From Triglochin maritima (taxonomy: Eukaryota > Streptophyta > Magnoliopsida > Alismatales > Juncaginaceae), in the NCBI GenBank assembly GCA_963682175.1, contig OY821793.1, forward strand, positions 25,131,493 through 25,195,492: a DNA stretch of 64,000 bases, written 5' to 3'. Made by a program: the position numbers and the translations under genes. Position 1 is the first letter of the stretch; each line of letters opens with the position of its first letter. The notes under the pieces were generated by a model. It was not told the origin of the DNA, searched no databases, and saw nothing but the letters and a program-made list of their open reading frames with translations. Below, one piece after another: positions 24,454 through 36,118 of this stretch.

Positions 24454-26514
24454 TCAAACAACACTCTCAAGCTTCTGGTTTTCAAGAACTGTAGGGGCAT
24501 TCGATGGTTTCTTCACCTCCCTTGCTTCGTCTTGCCTCTTCTTACATGTGAATATGCTGGATAAAATAGGAGGTTTTTCCTTCTTTGTGAGTTTCAATTT
24601 GCACGAATTTGACGTAACAATATCGTGGGTCTTCATGTTTACTTGACTAGCATTCAGTGGTTTCCTCACATCCTTCACTTTTTTTCCAGTTCTTATGCTG
24701 GTAAAAATGCTAGATAAAGACCGAGGTACTTCAGTTCTAACAACATTGCAACCCTTCGTGTTTTGCTGAACATAAATATTATTCAATAATTTCCTCGCAT
24801 CCTTCGCTTCTTTTGCAGTTCTTATGCTGCTAAAAATGCTAGATAAAGACCGAGGTACTTCTGTTCTAACAATCTTGCATCTCTTCGTGCTTTGCTGAAC
24901 ACAAATATTATTCAATAGTTTCCTCACTTCCCTTGCATTTTTCTCCCTCATCTCGTTGTCAATATAAATGCTAGATAAAATCTGAGGTTCTTCCTTGTCT
25001 TCATGTTTAAGTTTATCCAGTCTCATTCTAACGATATCGCCGATCTTGGTATTTCCTCGAACCTTGCAAGCATTCAATAAAATCAACCAAACGGAACGAG
25101 TTGCTTTGATGGGCATCACATCTGCAAATTTCAGAGCATGACTTAATTGCCCACCTTGACCAAGAAGACCAATCATGCAACCATAATGCTCGACTCGAGG
25201 TACAACGCTGTATTTATCAACCATCGAAGCAAATATTGCCTTCCCTTTTTCAACCAAACCACCACGAACACAAGCATGTAAGACCCCTGTGAATGTAATT
25301 TCATCAGGGCTTAATCCCTCTGACAGCATAAGCTCAAATTTTTCCACAGCTTTCTCACCAAATCCGTGGCGAGCAAGACCCAATATCAGCACATTAAATA
25401 TCGAATTCGTCCTCAAACCACTTTCAACTCCTTCAAAAATACTCAAAGCCTTCTCTATGCAACCGGACTTCATGTACATATCCACAAGAGCAGCAACCAG
25501 AACAGAATTATCAAAACCAAAATTTTTCTTCAAGATATACTCATGAAGCTTCTTCCCGTAATCCAAATCACCCAATTGAGCACAAGCCGAGAGAGCAGCC
25601 ACAACAGAGACCTCATCTGCCTCAATTCCTTCCTTCTCCATTCTTTCAAAAACCTCCAACGCTTCCTTACACATCCCGACTCTAACATACCCCCCAACCA
25701 TCGCGGTCCAACAAACCAAATCCTTCTGCCGCATTTCCTCGAACAACTCCCGGGCAATCTCAATCTCCCCACATTCCCCATACCCCCGAATCAAAGAACT
25801 CAAAGCGACATCCGAACCACTCGACTGGCTCCTCCTAAACACCCGCTCCGCATACACCACCGACCCGCTCTTCACATACGCATCGACAAGCGCATTGCTG
25901 ACCACAACGCTCACCAAATAATCCCTCCTCCTCTTGCACACCACCTGGTGCAACAACCTCACCGCACTCAACCCCAACCCGGTCGAGCCGCAAATGACAT
26001 GCGCAAAGGTATACTCATCCGGACAAATAGCCCCCACCAGCATAGCAGAAAAGAGCTCAAGAGAATCGAGAACGCAATCATTCCTAACCAAACCGTTAAT
26101 CATGGCATTGTACGAGACAACGCCACCGAGCGGTGGACCGGGACCGGAATCGAACACCTTGCGGGCGGAGACGGGATCGCGGAGGGAGTGGTAGGAGTGG
26201 ATGAGGGAGGGTGTGAGATGGTTGAGGAGGTTGAGTTTGAGGATGAGGGCGTGGAGTTGGGGGTGGAGAAGGGGGTGGTGAGCCCGGAGAAGGAGGGAGA
26301 GGAAGGGGTGGTGGAGACGGGAGGAGAGGAGGAGGGCATGGGGGGTGAGGGAGGAGGGGAGTGTGAGGAGGAAGGAGAGGAGTTTGAGGATATGGTTGGG
26401 GCTTTTGGGGTGGAGGATGAGTTGGGCGTGGATTTGGAGGGCTTGGGTGGTTGTGGGGCAGAGGTGGAGGAGGCTTATTGGGGAGGCTGCGTGGAGTAGG
26501 GAACGCTTCGACAT
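24454..26514 (-). CDS. PLS-class pentatricopeptide repeat protein with amplified E-type tail
   Basis: A single 686-codon intronless frame starts at ATG 26514. Such proteins bind organelle RNA for editing, splicing or stabilisation. PPR motifs run from about residue 100 to 480: VSYNAMINGLVRN (133-145), VVSNALVDAYVKSG (204-217), VCWTAMVGGYVRVG (267-280), VLVAALVDMYMKSG (338-351), IFNVLILGLARHGF (372-385), ITFTGVLHACVRGG (406-419) and VEHYGCMIGLLGQGG (441-455). The PPR part ends with VWLILLNACKVRGN (475-488), which normally leads into the E domain. Here the E2-like segment, of LSSIY..REVRKLL type, is present four times (about 510-686). The N-terminus is Leu/Ser/His-rich and may be a targeting peptide. 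No DYW domain follows. Arg/Lys-rich units replace the usual acidic E+ sequence. It is likely functional, since the long frame is open, but the tail may have altered partner binding. Confidence 0.9.
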   Translation of the reverse strand: MSKRSLLHAASPISLLHLCPTTTQALQIHAQLILHPKSPNHILKLLSFLLTLPSSLTPHALLLSSRLHHPFLSLLLRAHHPLLHPQLHALILKLNLLNHLTPSLIHSYHSLRDPVSARKVFDSGPGPPLGGVVSYNAMINGLVRNDCVLDSLELFSAMLVGAICPDEYTFAHVICGSTGLGLSAVRLLHQVVCKRRRDYLVSVVVSNALVDAYVKSGSVVYAERVFRRSQSSGSDVALSSLIRGYGECGEIEIARELFEEMRQKDLVCWTAMVGGYVRVGMCKEALEVFERMEKEGIEADEVSVVAALSACAQLGDLDYGKKLHEYILKKNFGFDNSVLVAALVDMYMKSGCIEKALSIFEGVESGLRTNSIFNVLILGLARHGFGEKAVEKFELMLSEGLSPDEITFTGVLHACVRGGLVEKGKAIFASMVDKYSVVPRVEHYGCMIGLLGQGGQLSHALKFADVMPIKATRSVWLILLNACKVRGNTKIGDIVRMRLDKLKHEDKEEPQILSSIYIDNEMREKNAREVRKLLNNICVQQSTKRCKIVRTEVPRSLSSIFSSIRTAKEAKDARKLLNNIYVQQNTKGCNVVRTEVPRSLSSIFTSIRTGKKVKDVRKPLNASQVNMKTHDIVTSNSCKLKLTKKEKPPILSSIFTCKKRQDEAREVKKPSNAPTVLENQKLESVV
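24457..24987 (-). repeat. Four tandem E2-like units (about 129-132 bp) in the PPR C-terminus
   Basis: Units start near residues 510, 554, 597 and 648 with PQILSSIYI, PRSLSSIFSS, PRSLSSIFTS and PPILSSIFT. Each continues with a charged stretch and RKLLNN-like or KKPSN-like sequence. Units 1 to 3 share RTEV or a related end. The DNA shows the same period: CTAGATAAAGACCGAGGTAC recurs at about 24711 and 24839. Units 2 and 3 are closest, so they are the youngest duplication. Confidence 0.85.
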
Positions 26515-27491
26515 GCTTGTTTCTTGCCTGGGAGAAAAGTGAGATTTGAATTGCCCTATTTATTAGAAGCATTTTTTATGTTTAATTTATCCTAATATGT
26601 AATTCATGTTTGTGTTAGTTAATTATTGCCTTCCTATGTCAAATGTTTTTTTGTGTCTTCAGTTATTTATTCTTTTTCTGCTATTCATGAACTAGTACAA
26701 CTGTTGCAGTATTGCATTTTGACTTGGGAAAATTTTGTTCATTTCGAATCCAAACCAAAGGGTGTCCAATTAAATTGCTGGCTACTCGAACTCTCAATCC
26801 AGATAATTTCTTCAGAAATCTTTATTTGTGTTTACTGAATTGAATCAAAAGGAAAGGTATAATTTAGTTTTTTTTTCATTTTCCAAAGCTGCATTCTAGG
26901 CTTTTAGCTGTGTTTGACTAAATTGAGCTTTAACAACATTTAGTTCATCTTCACGAAGACACCTCTTGTTCTGCAGATAATGAAACAGTAGTGTGACCTC
27001 ACTCATTTTTGCTAGGTCTCTCACTGGACTGCTGCTTTCACAATTTCAATCTAAATCCCGGATTTTCATAATGTCAAGGTTTAGAAAAATGAACCGCAAG
27101 CCAAGCTAATAGGATGATGTCATACATTTGACTGAATTGAGGATGATGTCATACATCTGGCTGAACTGAGGATGCTCCAAAGACCAGTATAACCCATTAC
27201 ATGTCACTACATGAAAACGAACACCGCAACCACAAAAACAGGGACACAAATATTCGGATATAACTCTTACACCATCGACCATATCAATGCGTACATTTTT
27301 TCTTACAAATGGCAAGCTAAAATTTTACGTGTACAACTGTGTTGCTCCAAGGACAAGTAACGCCTTGGTTCTTAAGGCACTCTAGGATCGCAACCTCTCA
27401 TGTATTAAGTTGAGAGCTAATTTGCACGATTTAAATGCTATCACCACTATCATAGTTTTTTTTTTTGGATGTTGAGACTTCGAACACATAA
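26515..27491. other. Intergenic sequence between PPR and SCPL genes
   Basis: No gene recognised. It holds a short direct duplication (GATGATGTCATACAT, about 27113 and 27141). The promoter of the minus-strand PPR gene and the 3'UTR of the minus-strand SCPL locus should lie here. Confidence 0.4.
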
Positions 27492-30400
27492 TCACATAGA
27501 AGCTACTAGGTCCACAGTTTGATTGGATGATTCAACAAGCTCCCCATGAATCCATCTTCTCAGCATCTCTAGAGCAGCCTTCGGTTGGTCCATTGGAACC
27601 ATGTGGCCAGCATCATGGACCATCAGTACGGTTACACTATAGAAAGATGAAAATAAAACCATCAACAGAGACACAAATCTCACGTCCAAACACGGTGAAA
27701 ACATGTATGTTTTTCTTGATCACAAATGCTCCACCCAGATAAGTAGAAAAAGCAACTGACCTTAAGGAAACTGAGAGTCTGAAAGCTTTTCAATTGCCCT
27801 GCTTCCACACCATCCACAGTAAATGGAATAGTAGGTGCTGATGAATAACCGTCGTGCCCAGACCATTTCATCGAGCTAACCCATCTTGAGTTACCTACTC
27901 AAGATACAGATTGCGGATCATGGATTGCATTTTTGAAGGATTTCATACAAGTCCGACAGATTTTAATACAACTTATACTATTGTACTGTAGATCCTATAA
28001 TTTTAAGAACAAACAAAGATTTGTGCAGGCATGGAAGTGCTGATCATAAAGTTAGGTGAGGCTGAATGACTTGATGATATTGCAAAGATAAAATAAGCAT
28101 TCACACGTTAAAATTTACTGGATAACTTTAAAAAATCATAATCATGATAATTTATTCACCTAAAAGCAAAAACAAATACTGAAAATCCTGCACAAGCAAA
28201 CAAAACATGAGTTTCCTAATTGATACTGTGGGCCATCGAGTTCAGTAGTCATCCACATGTTTAAAATAAAAAAAATACTTCAGCATCATGGACCGATGGA
28301 AATACAATAAAGGAACTTAAAGGGTGTAATGCAAATAAAAAAAGGACGAGAAAATGGGGATCTAAAGCTCACCAATCCAGTTGCAAATTAAATCACATTC
28401 CCCTGCATACACCAGAAGCTTTACTCCATCTTCAATAAGAGTGGGAATGTCAACTTCCAAATTCCTCATCCAGTCAACTAGCATCACCTGGTAGACTGTA
28501 GGGCTACAAGACACGAAATCGATGTCGCCCACCCCAAGGGCCTCTCTGACTGATTTTAGATTGAGTTACTTCTCCATGTTGGAAAAGTCATGGCAAAGCT
28601 CACCTTTGCATTGTTTTCTAATATCATAATACTGTAAAACCAACATCAATTAGAGATACAATATTTGACCAAGCCATACTAATCAAAGAAGTCTCACAAG
28701 GACTGGCTTACATTGATCCTCAGGATAGAACTAAACATTGTATTGCAAACTAAATATGAAGCCAAGCAGGAAGTTTTAATGTACCTCGAGAGAATGTCCA
28801 AACCTCCATAAAACGTATTATATAACAACAAGATAAATATCATGTCAGCTCAAAATGATAATCTATCCCTTCTATTTTAAACATTTCAAGTGCAATAACA
28901 TGAGGAAGTGACAATTCAGAGTTTGCAATCATGGTTACAAATGCTGAAATATTAGAATACTTACCACAAAGCTTTATTGCCAGTTCGCATGTTGGCAAAA
29001 TCCAATTGATTCTTTTATACTCAGATTCAGTAATTATTTCCATTTCCAGTGCATAATCAGTATATGCTTTATACTGTATAGCAGGATCAGTCAGACTGTT
29101 ACCAATAGCAAAGCCCTGCAAAATTCTTTCTTATGATCAAGATGACAGAGCACTAACAGGAAACACCTCATGATATATACCACGATTCCAAACCTTCAGA
29201 TTAATGTGGATGCCCTCCTTAACTTTGTTCCCTTGATGAATCCTGCTAGCAAAGGCTGGAATATAATGCCCAGCATATGACTCTCCAGTTATATAAAAAT
29301 CATTCTTCGCATACCCAGGGTTCTCAGCAAAAAATGCCTGAAATTGGACATTTAATCAAATTTATCAGTTGCAAAAAGTTTAATATGTAGTTGTTCTGTT
29401 TTAAATTTGTAGACCGTAACTGCATTGCCGTGTTGAAGTGGTAGCAAGTACAAGTCGAAATATTGGATTTTTGGGGTTTTCTACTCTAGTTCTACACTAC
29501 TCCTAAATTATAGCACCAACTGTCATGACTGACACTCAACACTAAACTATATGCAACTATGAATGGATGACCCTCAGGGGTAGAGATTATAATAAACCAA
29601 TCTCGTACGGATAAACATATTGTTGCGGTTTTGAATTAAGCAATAATCATTAAATCAAATCATGAAAACAAATAGGAATGAGGACATTATCCCAAACGAC
29701 CACCTAGCAGAGCATGCATGAACAACATTCATGGACTTTCAAGCATCAAAATTAAAAGCATAGAAAGCTAGTAATAGAATAAGAAACAAACAATACATGC
29801 ATCATAATTAAACTTTAAATTTATTCTGGCTCCTGATTCCAACACATAGAATTTTATAAATTAAATTAATTAAAATAATCTAAGGTTCTAGTAACGGAAC
29901 GAGAGGAATGTCATCATCCAGTAGGAATGCCTAAAATAAATAAATTAAACAATGTCATACTCAAGAATTTCATCTCATAATCGTATAAACACATCCTAGC
30001 AATAGATTAAGAATGGAATATACATTAATCTATAGGGGATATACATAAACAATTAAATATGAAATTAATCTAAAGCACATGAAATCATACAAGTAACCAC
30101 AATTAGCACATTCATCCATTAAACAATCGATTCACATATCTCCACTCCTGAAGGAGATGATTTAGCTAAGGTTACTAAGCATGAAGAATCAAAAACTAAA
30201 CTAACCTACCCAAAACATGGAAGAAACTACCAAAGAATGAAAAAACAACGGGAAGAGCATCAAAACACGATCCACGGTGGCCACACGGCAGGGCTTCACC
30301 CCTGGAGAAGAGGAGTCGGCGAGAATCGTGAACCTCCTAGTCCGTGACCTCTTCTTCAAGTCCCGTAGCATTTTTATTCTTTTTTTAAACGCACGTGATG

Positions 30401-33353
30401 CATGATCTCAAGTTCTCCACTTCAATTTTCTATTTTTTATTAATATAAAAAAGTTAATTTTCACATAAATCCCTTGATTTGTTTGGTTTGCACAAAATAA
30501 CTTGCTTTTGCTCTATTTTACCAGATCTTCCATGTATTTGCAATAAACATGTTTAGTTCCTGAAATTGCACAATAAAATCTAGAGTAGAACTTTTATATG
30601 GATATTTTACCAAGTATAATAGCAAATTAAATGCATAGAATGCAATTTAACAGTAGCAGACTAGGAGAGCATAACTGGCAACAAGAATAATAATAACCTG
30701 CAAAAAATCATACAAGTTGTTGCTGACACCATTTTCGTCGTGGCGGAGGTCACGCCTATCAGAACTATAGCTAAAACAAGTGCCAGTGGGTTGGTCAACA
30801 AAATTTGAAACCTGCAGAAAATTGGAGTCACCAATTCCTTACAATTCATATATGAAAATCTCTATGATGTGGTGTAAAAAAGAAAAGTGGAAATCCATGC
30901 CCCATTCTCTGAGTTCTTTAGATTAAGTATTCAAGTTAAACTGCACCTTTTTTTTTGAGCTCCTATGGTTTTATGCATCTTCGTTACACACGAGATACTT
31001 TCATGGCTCACCATTCTCCTTCTCATTCTAGTTTGCTTCATATTGACCAAGATGGTGAATAAAAGCAAGAATTACCTCTACCAATTGCACCTTTGAAGCT
31101 TTCGGACTCTGGTATTTTTTTGGAATTAATGGTTATCAAATGGATGTCAAACTAGGGCTAAGTTAACACTGAACAGAGATATGTTTTTAAAAGTGCCCAT
31201 TCAAATTTATTGGGTTTAGAAAACACCAATAAATTATTTGAAGTATGTGCAGACATGGGGTCCACTAGTGTTTGGCCAAATTAGCAACATCCAATGAGTT
31301 AAATAAAGGGAATCTGCTAGGATAGTTTCTCCTTCGAGCGGACAAGCTCTAGAATTTGGACAATTTGAGAAGATGGAAACGAGATTACTCTTGAAAATTA
31401 AAAAATTTCTTATTCTTTTAGCTCATCGTATCACACTCTTATATATAGATACTCAAACAAGGAAATAGGAAAAATAAAGGTAACCTTTGAATACGAACAT
31501 ATCCTTATGGAATAGCATAAATTAACATAAATAGTTGCTAAAATTGAAAATAGGAAACCAAATCTAGAATGAATAATCTTGGAGTCGTACGGGTGTTTGT
31601 TTCCTTCTTTTTTCATGCACGTTGCAAGGATCTTTGACGTGATCTAATGGATGCATCGTATCAGAATCTTCAATTTATTTCAGCAGATTACTTGTACCGC
31701 TAAGGAAAGATGCTCGGATACCCCAAACATATATTCCTCATATATTTGAACACAGTGAAACTATGGCATTAACATCTTTCCTTGAATGAAACTGATTCAC
31801 GGGAAGGAACGACATGGAAGTAGCAATATTTAAATAAAACTAAATAAGTAGGAGACCGGCAGATAAAGTACCTTGTCCCAGCCGTAATCATTTGAAACTA
31901 GAGACAAGTTATTGGCTATGTTAAACGGCCCATTTTCATAGAAAACAGCCAACTCACTGCTACAACCAGGACCTCCAGTCAACCAAATAACAACCGGATC
32001 ATCCTTGCTACTCCTTGATTCGAAGAAAAAATAGAACATCCTATAAACCAGATCAAAAAGGGTAAGCACTACACAGGGACTCCATAATAGAAGTCACAAC
32101 AAAATCAATGTCTACAATATATAAATTATTGAAGCTCATATAAAGTTATAAGCATTACAAAGAACTTCCATGAACAACTGAACTTTGAGTGAGTGACAGG
32201 GTACAAGCACAAATAAACACTACTAAATACCAATTTCAGCTGCAGCTCGAATCTCCAAAATCACACATTAACACAAAAGAAACCCCACTTCGCGTCACAT
32301 CAATAAAAGATGAATACTCAACATTCCACACATGACACAACAGAAAAAAAACTAGGCACTACACAAGAACTCCACAATAGGCACAATAGACAACTAATGC
32401 TCAATCGGAGTTACAAGATTTGGCTAAACATCTGCTGAAAAACTTAACTTCAACCTCTAGGCAAGTGAGTGAGGAGTGAAATTTATTGGGTTTACCTCAA
32501 CAAAACTCAAAAGCTTAGTGGATCCAACCATTCTATAAATTATAAAAGCTTGCAAGCTTAGTGCTTAACAATATGTCCATCTTTTCCGATACTCCTCTCT
32601 GTGTCTACGTGTGGGTTACGTGGGTAATATGAGTTGGAGTTGGTCCTCACAGGTCAAATTGATCTGTTCCGTTATCTTGCGGAATTTATTTGACTAATCA
32701 CCTCAACAAAACTAAAACACTTAAGTGATGGATAATGGATCCAACTATACTACAATCGGTTGCACAATTTTAGTTTTTGGCAACGTTAGAGTTGGATGTA
32801 TTTTAGAAGACGTATGTTTTGGAACAACAGGCACGTAATGAACAAATGAGTGCTACCAAACATCAATCTCAATAGCAACATGAGACTCCCAAATCTGAAC
32901 ACGCTAACAACAACATCCAACCCAATCCGAACTCTACCCAAACTCAAACTCCCATTTGCTTCCAGTCAACCTACACGGACCTGAAAACCCCCAAACCCAC
33001 GAACCAAAGCTCAAACACGTACGCTCATCTAAGACCCTTGCAACGTCGCAAAAACTAACTAACAAGAAAAACACAGAGACAACCCGAAAACCCTCACCTG
33101 GCGGCATTGGAGTGGGCGATCCGGTAGTATCCAGCGTGGTGGACGAGATCGTTGAGGGACTCCCCCGGCAACCGGATCCGCCGCTCGACGATCCTCCTCC
33201 CGGCGTCGGAGTCGGGGAGGGACTGGGCTCGGGCGTCCTGCGGGAGAAGGTTGAGGTGGCGGATGAGCTGGTGGGCCCGCAGGGATGGGAAGGGGACGGG
33301 AAGGGAGGAGGCGACGGAGGAGGAGGAGGAGAGAGAGGAAGAGGAGAAGCCAT
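27492..33353 (-). pseudogene. SCPL49: Serine carboxypeptidase-like gene (SCPL48/49-like), decayed
   Basis: Nine conserved exons can be traced: start to 33098, 32040-31872, 30811-30698, 29337-29194, 29115-28965, 28803-28712, 28631-28373, 27894-27761 and about 27620-27492. The family cleaves C-terminal residues in vacuole or apoplast. Landmarks are WLTGGPGCSSELAVFYENGP, the nucleophile Ser in [10 protein letters not shown], the Asp in YAGECDLICNW and the His in HDAGHMVPMDQP. Damage: exon 7 has an in-frame TAA (28566-28568) within NMEK-LNLKSV; the ATG at 33353 is out of frame with the conserved exon 1 sequence, and the Leu-rich signal-peptide-like stretch is in a third frame; exon 3 lacks about two residues before FVDQPTGT, where a Gly is Cys; exon 9 has no AG acceptor at the conserved boundary. 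Exons 2 to 8 keep phase, so decay is fairly recent. An assembly error for one lesion is possible, but several agree. Confidence 0.85.
32480..32800 (-). mobile_element. Degenerate TRIM copy in SCPL intron 1
   Basis: Two related CCTCAACAAAACT-containing blocks (about 32494-32590 and 32699-32790) flank a segment with GATCTGTTCCGTTATC, which matches the primer-site region of the TRIM at 13409-13766 (GATCCGTTCTGATACC) with several changes. The order and spacing are the same as in the intact copy, so this is an older, diverged member of that family. Confidence 0.65.
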
Positions 33354-33750
33354 TTTTGGTTCTTCGGTAGGGAGTCAAGGGAGTCGGAGGAAAAGTGATG
33401 GGACACGTGGCGGGGATGGGGCGATTTGTTATGCACGAAGAGCTGGAGATATTTGTTTGTTTTTGAACTTCCAAAAGTGTATTATCGTAATTTTGTATAA
33501 GTTTAGTTGTTTTCCGTAATTTGTTTGGATAGACGTCAAAATGTGTACAATAGTTGGATGTACATGATCTGTCTGTATATCTAATTTTATTAATTTTTTG
33601 TTAGAATACTTACAAAATACTCTCGAAAATTGAAATGTCCACCCTATGATCTCTCCGATATCCCATTCCGCTGGTTATTGTGCTCCAGAAATTTCAGATG
33701 TACGCAAGGCAACTCAAGCATCTGACGTCTACAGCTTTGGGGGTGCTCCT

Positions 33751-35880
33751 GAAGGGAATGTGTTCTAAAAGTTTTACTTTTAAATGTCAATTATTATGAA
33801 TTGAATGAGAAATCATTTTGTTCCTTGTTTATGTTATTCGTCTTTTAGAAGTGTTAAGGAAGAGGCTCTTGGTCCTTAACCGTAGAGCTCTAAAAAGATA
33901 TTGGTTTACATAAAACAAAAGATATTCGCAATCATGGTAATTAACATGGAACATTAATTACCGAGTTAAGATTGTCGTGTTTGGTCATAGATCATTGTAG
34001 CTCTACAAGTGAGTGACGACACGGGTATGCAAAAGAGGAAAATATTACTTTTGTGTACTGAATAGACCTAATAAGTAAAATATTATAGAAATGTGTTTCT
34101 GTGTCATTAATATTTTACTGTGTCTTTGGTCCTTTGATATGAGACTTATATCTAATCACTTAAGGAATACTTAATTAGATCAGTGTCTTGAACTATCGAT
34201 CAGTGTAGTGTAAAGGCATCGGTTGGTTAAGTATAACTTTCGTTGGAGAAGATAGTTAGTCAAAAGATTATCATTGCCCCTCTTAATTGAGTGATGATAT
34301 TAGTGGGCCCCTTGATAAAGCAAAGTTATAATGTGCACAATGTGATTTGAGTTAAGTCGCATATTTATAACTAGCTTAAAGAGATCAAGAAATGAATACT
34401 AATACAAAGATGACACAATACTACTTTGTGTGTATTCTTAATATCATGTGGCAAGAGACGGACACAAGTGGTGCACTCCATCACTAAATGGATCGGGTTT
34501 TGGTTCGAGTGGAATTAAGACATCTAACTAATTGGGAGCTATAATGTGTAGCTAGATACCGCTTATAGCTTGTGATATTAAGCTCTTAATATCACTGCCA
34601 ACTTAGTTTAGATCCTCCCATAGGTCACACCGCAAAAACCGTGAAACAAGAAGCTTGATTTTTGGTTCATATGATGTGTCGGGTTTCTCATAGAAAATAT
34701 GACACATGTGGTGAACAAGTAAAATCAATCATGTTGTATATAAACATAATTAGAGTCATGATAAATTCATATTAGATGCATATATTATGGGGTGCAATAA
34801 TTTATTGTTGCATAGGATAATACATTGCATAAGTTGTGAATTTGCTAAAACCCCCTTAAGTTCAAATTTTGTTGGAAATAAATCCAAAATTTGAAATAGG
34901 CAAAATCGGGTAGAAGTTCGGTAATCCGTTAAGGTTCGGTCGACCGAATGATCTATGGATCGGTCAACCGAACGTGGAACGGATAATCGTAATTGATTGA
35001 CCGAACTTGACCAAAGTGCCTGGAGCTTTGGTACGGTGTACCGAACCAGAAACGGTCGACCGAACAATGTCAAGTTCCGATATTTTCGGTTAACCGAATA
35101 GCACTCGGTCTTAGACGTGAATGAGTCCGATCGGTTAAGGAGAATTTTTCCCCTTAAGATTCGGTCATCCGTCATGTACTCGGTTAAACGATCGTGACAA
35201 ATTCGGTTAACCGAGTGGGACTCGGTAAACCGAACAGCGGTCGATTTTCTGCCTTTGATTATTAAGAGATTAATTTGATCGATGGTTGGATTAGCTCCAA
35301 ATTTGGTCAAACGTTTTGTGGGTGCATATAATGCATTATGGAATTAGTTTGTGAGAGAAATTGTCATAAAACCGTGGCTAAAGAATAGTCATGATTAAGA
35401 GTAAGATTGGAACCTATAAATAGGTCCTTATTCTCCCTAACTGTGATATACACAATTCAGAAATTATTTTCTCTCCTAATTCACTACTAAAACCCACGAA
35501 AATTCTCTTAATTTTCCAAGTCTTTGGAAGGAGAAATCTCAAAGGCTAAGGAAGGGGTTTGTAGCTAAATTCTAAGCTTGTTTGGAGATCGATTGGCTAG
35601 CTCCTTTCTCTCCAACATTGTTTAGGGTTTCGGTGAACACTCGGAGGCATCCGGCGCGGCGAGAAACATCCCCAACGTCTCCGAATCTTCAAGAAGTTTT
35701 TGAGAGCTTCTAGGTATGAATTTTGGAGCCTTTTGTTTGTTTTAATAGAGTTTTGAAACTAGATGTTAAAACAAACTGATGCATGCATGAAATAAATCAA
35801 AGAAAATTGTAATTGATCCTTATTATACATAAAAATTTCGAAAATATATGTGTATAATTAAACATGAAATCCTACAGTTC
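33751..35880 (+). mobile_element. Solo-LTR-like insertion with atypical ends
   Basis: The 5-bp sequence CTCCT occurs on both sides (33746-33750 and 35881-35885). Removing the 2130-bp unit plus one copy restores the kinase codon series, which supports these borders. The unit begins GAAGGGAATGTG and ends CCTACAGTTC, without TG...CA. A TATAAATA box lies at 35415-35422, followed by a leader-like CT/A-rich region, which suggests a plus-oriented LTR. It carries the TCGA-palindrome array (34937-35240) on the upstream side of the TATA box. No coding frame resembling gag or pol is present. Confidence 0.65.
34937..35240. repeat. TCGA-centred palindrome array in the kinase-inserted LTR
   Basis: A perfect CGGTCGACCG is at 34937-34946. 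It is followed by many one-base variants (CGGTCAACCG, CGGTTAACCG, CGGTCATCCG) at intervals of roughly 15-45 bp. The variants are mainly C-to-T or G-to-A changes, as expected from loss of methylated CpG in an older copy. Confidence 0.8.
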
Positions 35881-36118
35881 CTCCTCGAGCTTCTTACCGG
35901 TCAATCTCCAATTCAGGTGACGAAATCATCCACTTGGTTAGATGGGTCCAGTTGGTCGTCCGTGAGGAGTGGACCGCCAAGATTTTTTATCTTGAGCTAA
36001 TGCGGTACCCAAATATTAAAGAGGAGATGGTTGAAATGCTGCAGATCGACATGTCCTGCGTCGTGAGAGTGCCTTATTGAAGATTGAAAATAACAGATGT
36101 TGTGAAGTTGATTCAGGG

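Larger units (their letters stand above)
33649..36118 (+). pseudogene. LRR receptor-like kinase C-terminal fragment split by an LTR insertion
   Basis: The left piece (33649-33750) encodes SAGYCAPEISDVRKATQASD and VYSFG, kinase subdomains VIII-IX of the (often inactive) LRR-III type receptor kinases. The right piece (35881-36118) resumes with CTCGAGCTTCTTACCGG, encoding [11 protein letters not shown]. It then runs, after a frameshift, through [20 protein letters not shown] and [18 protein letters not shown] to an in-frame TGA (36078-36080), beyond which ITDVVKL homology continues. An extra G occurs just before the insertion. The extracellular, membrane and N-lobe parts are missing. It is a dead fragment, useful mainly because it fixes the exact ends of the inserted element. 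Confidence 0.75.

Noticed and set aside
25366..26499. 377-codon plus-strand frame opposite the PPR gene
   Set aside because: It is the antisense of a conserved PPR coding region, with unnatural composition (His/Pro/Glu runs). The minus-strand frame carries the real domains.
33094..33474. Alternative upstream start for the SCPL gene giving a frame in phase with conserved exon 1
   Set aside because: It would begin with a long polar, Thr/Pro/Ser-rich leader and no signal peptide, unlike the secreted or vacuolar family. The other lesions still make the locus a pseudogene.
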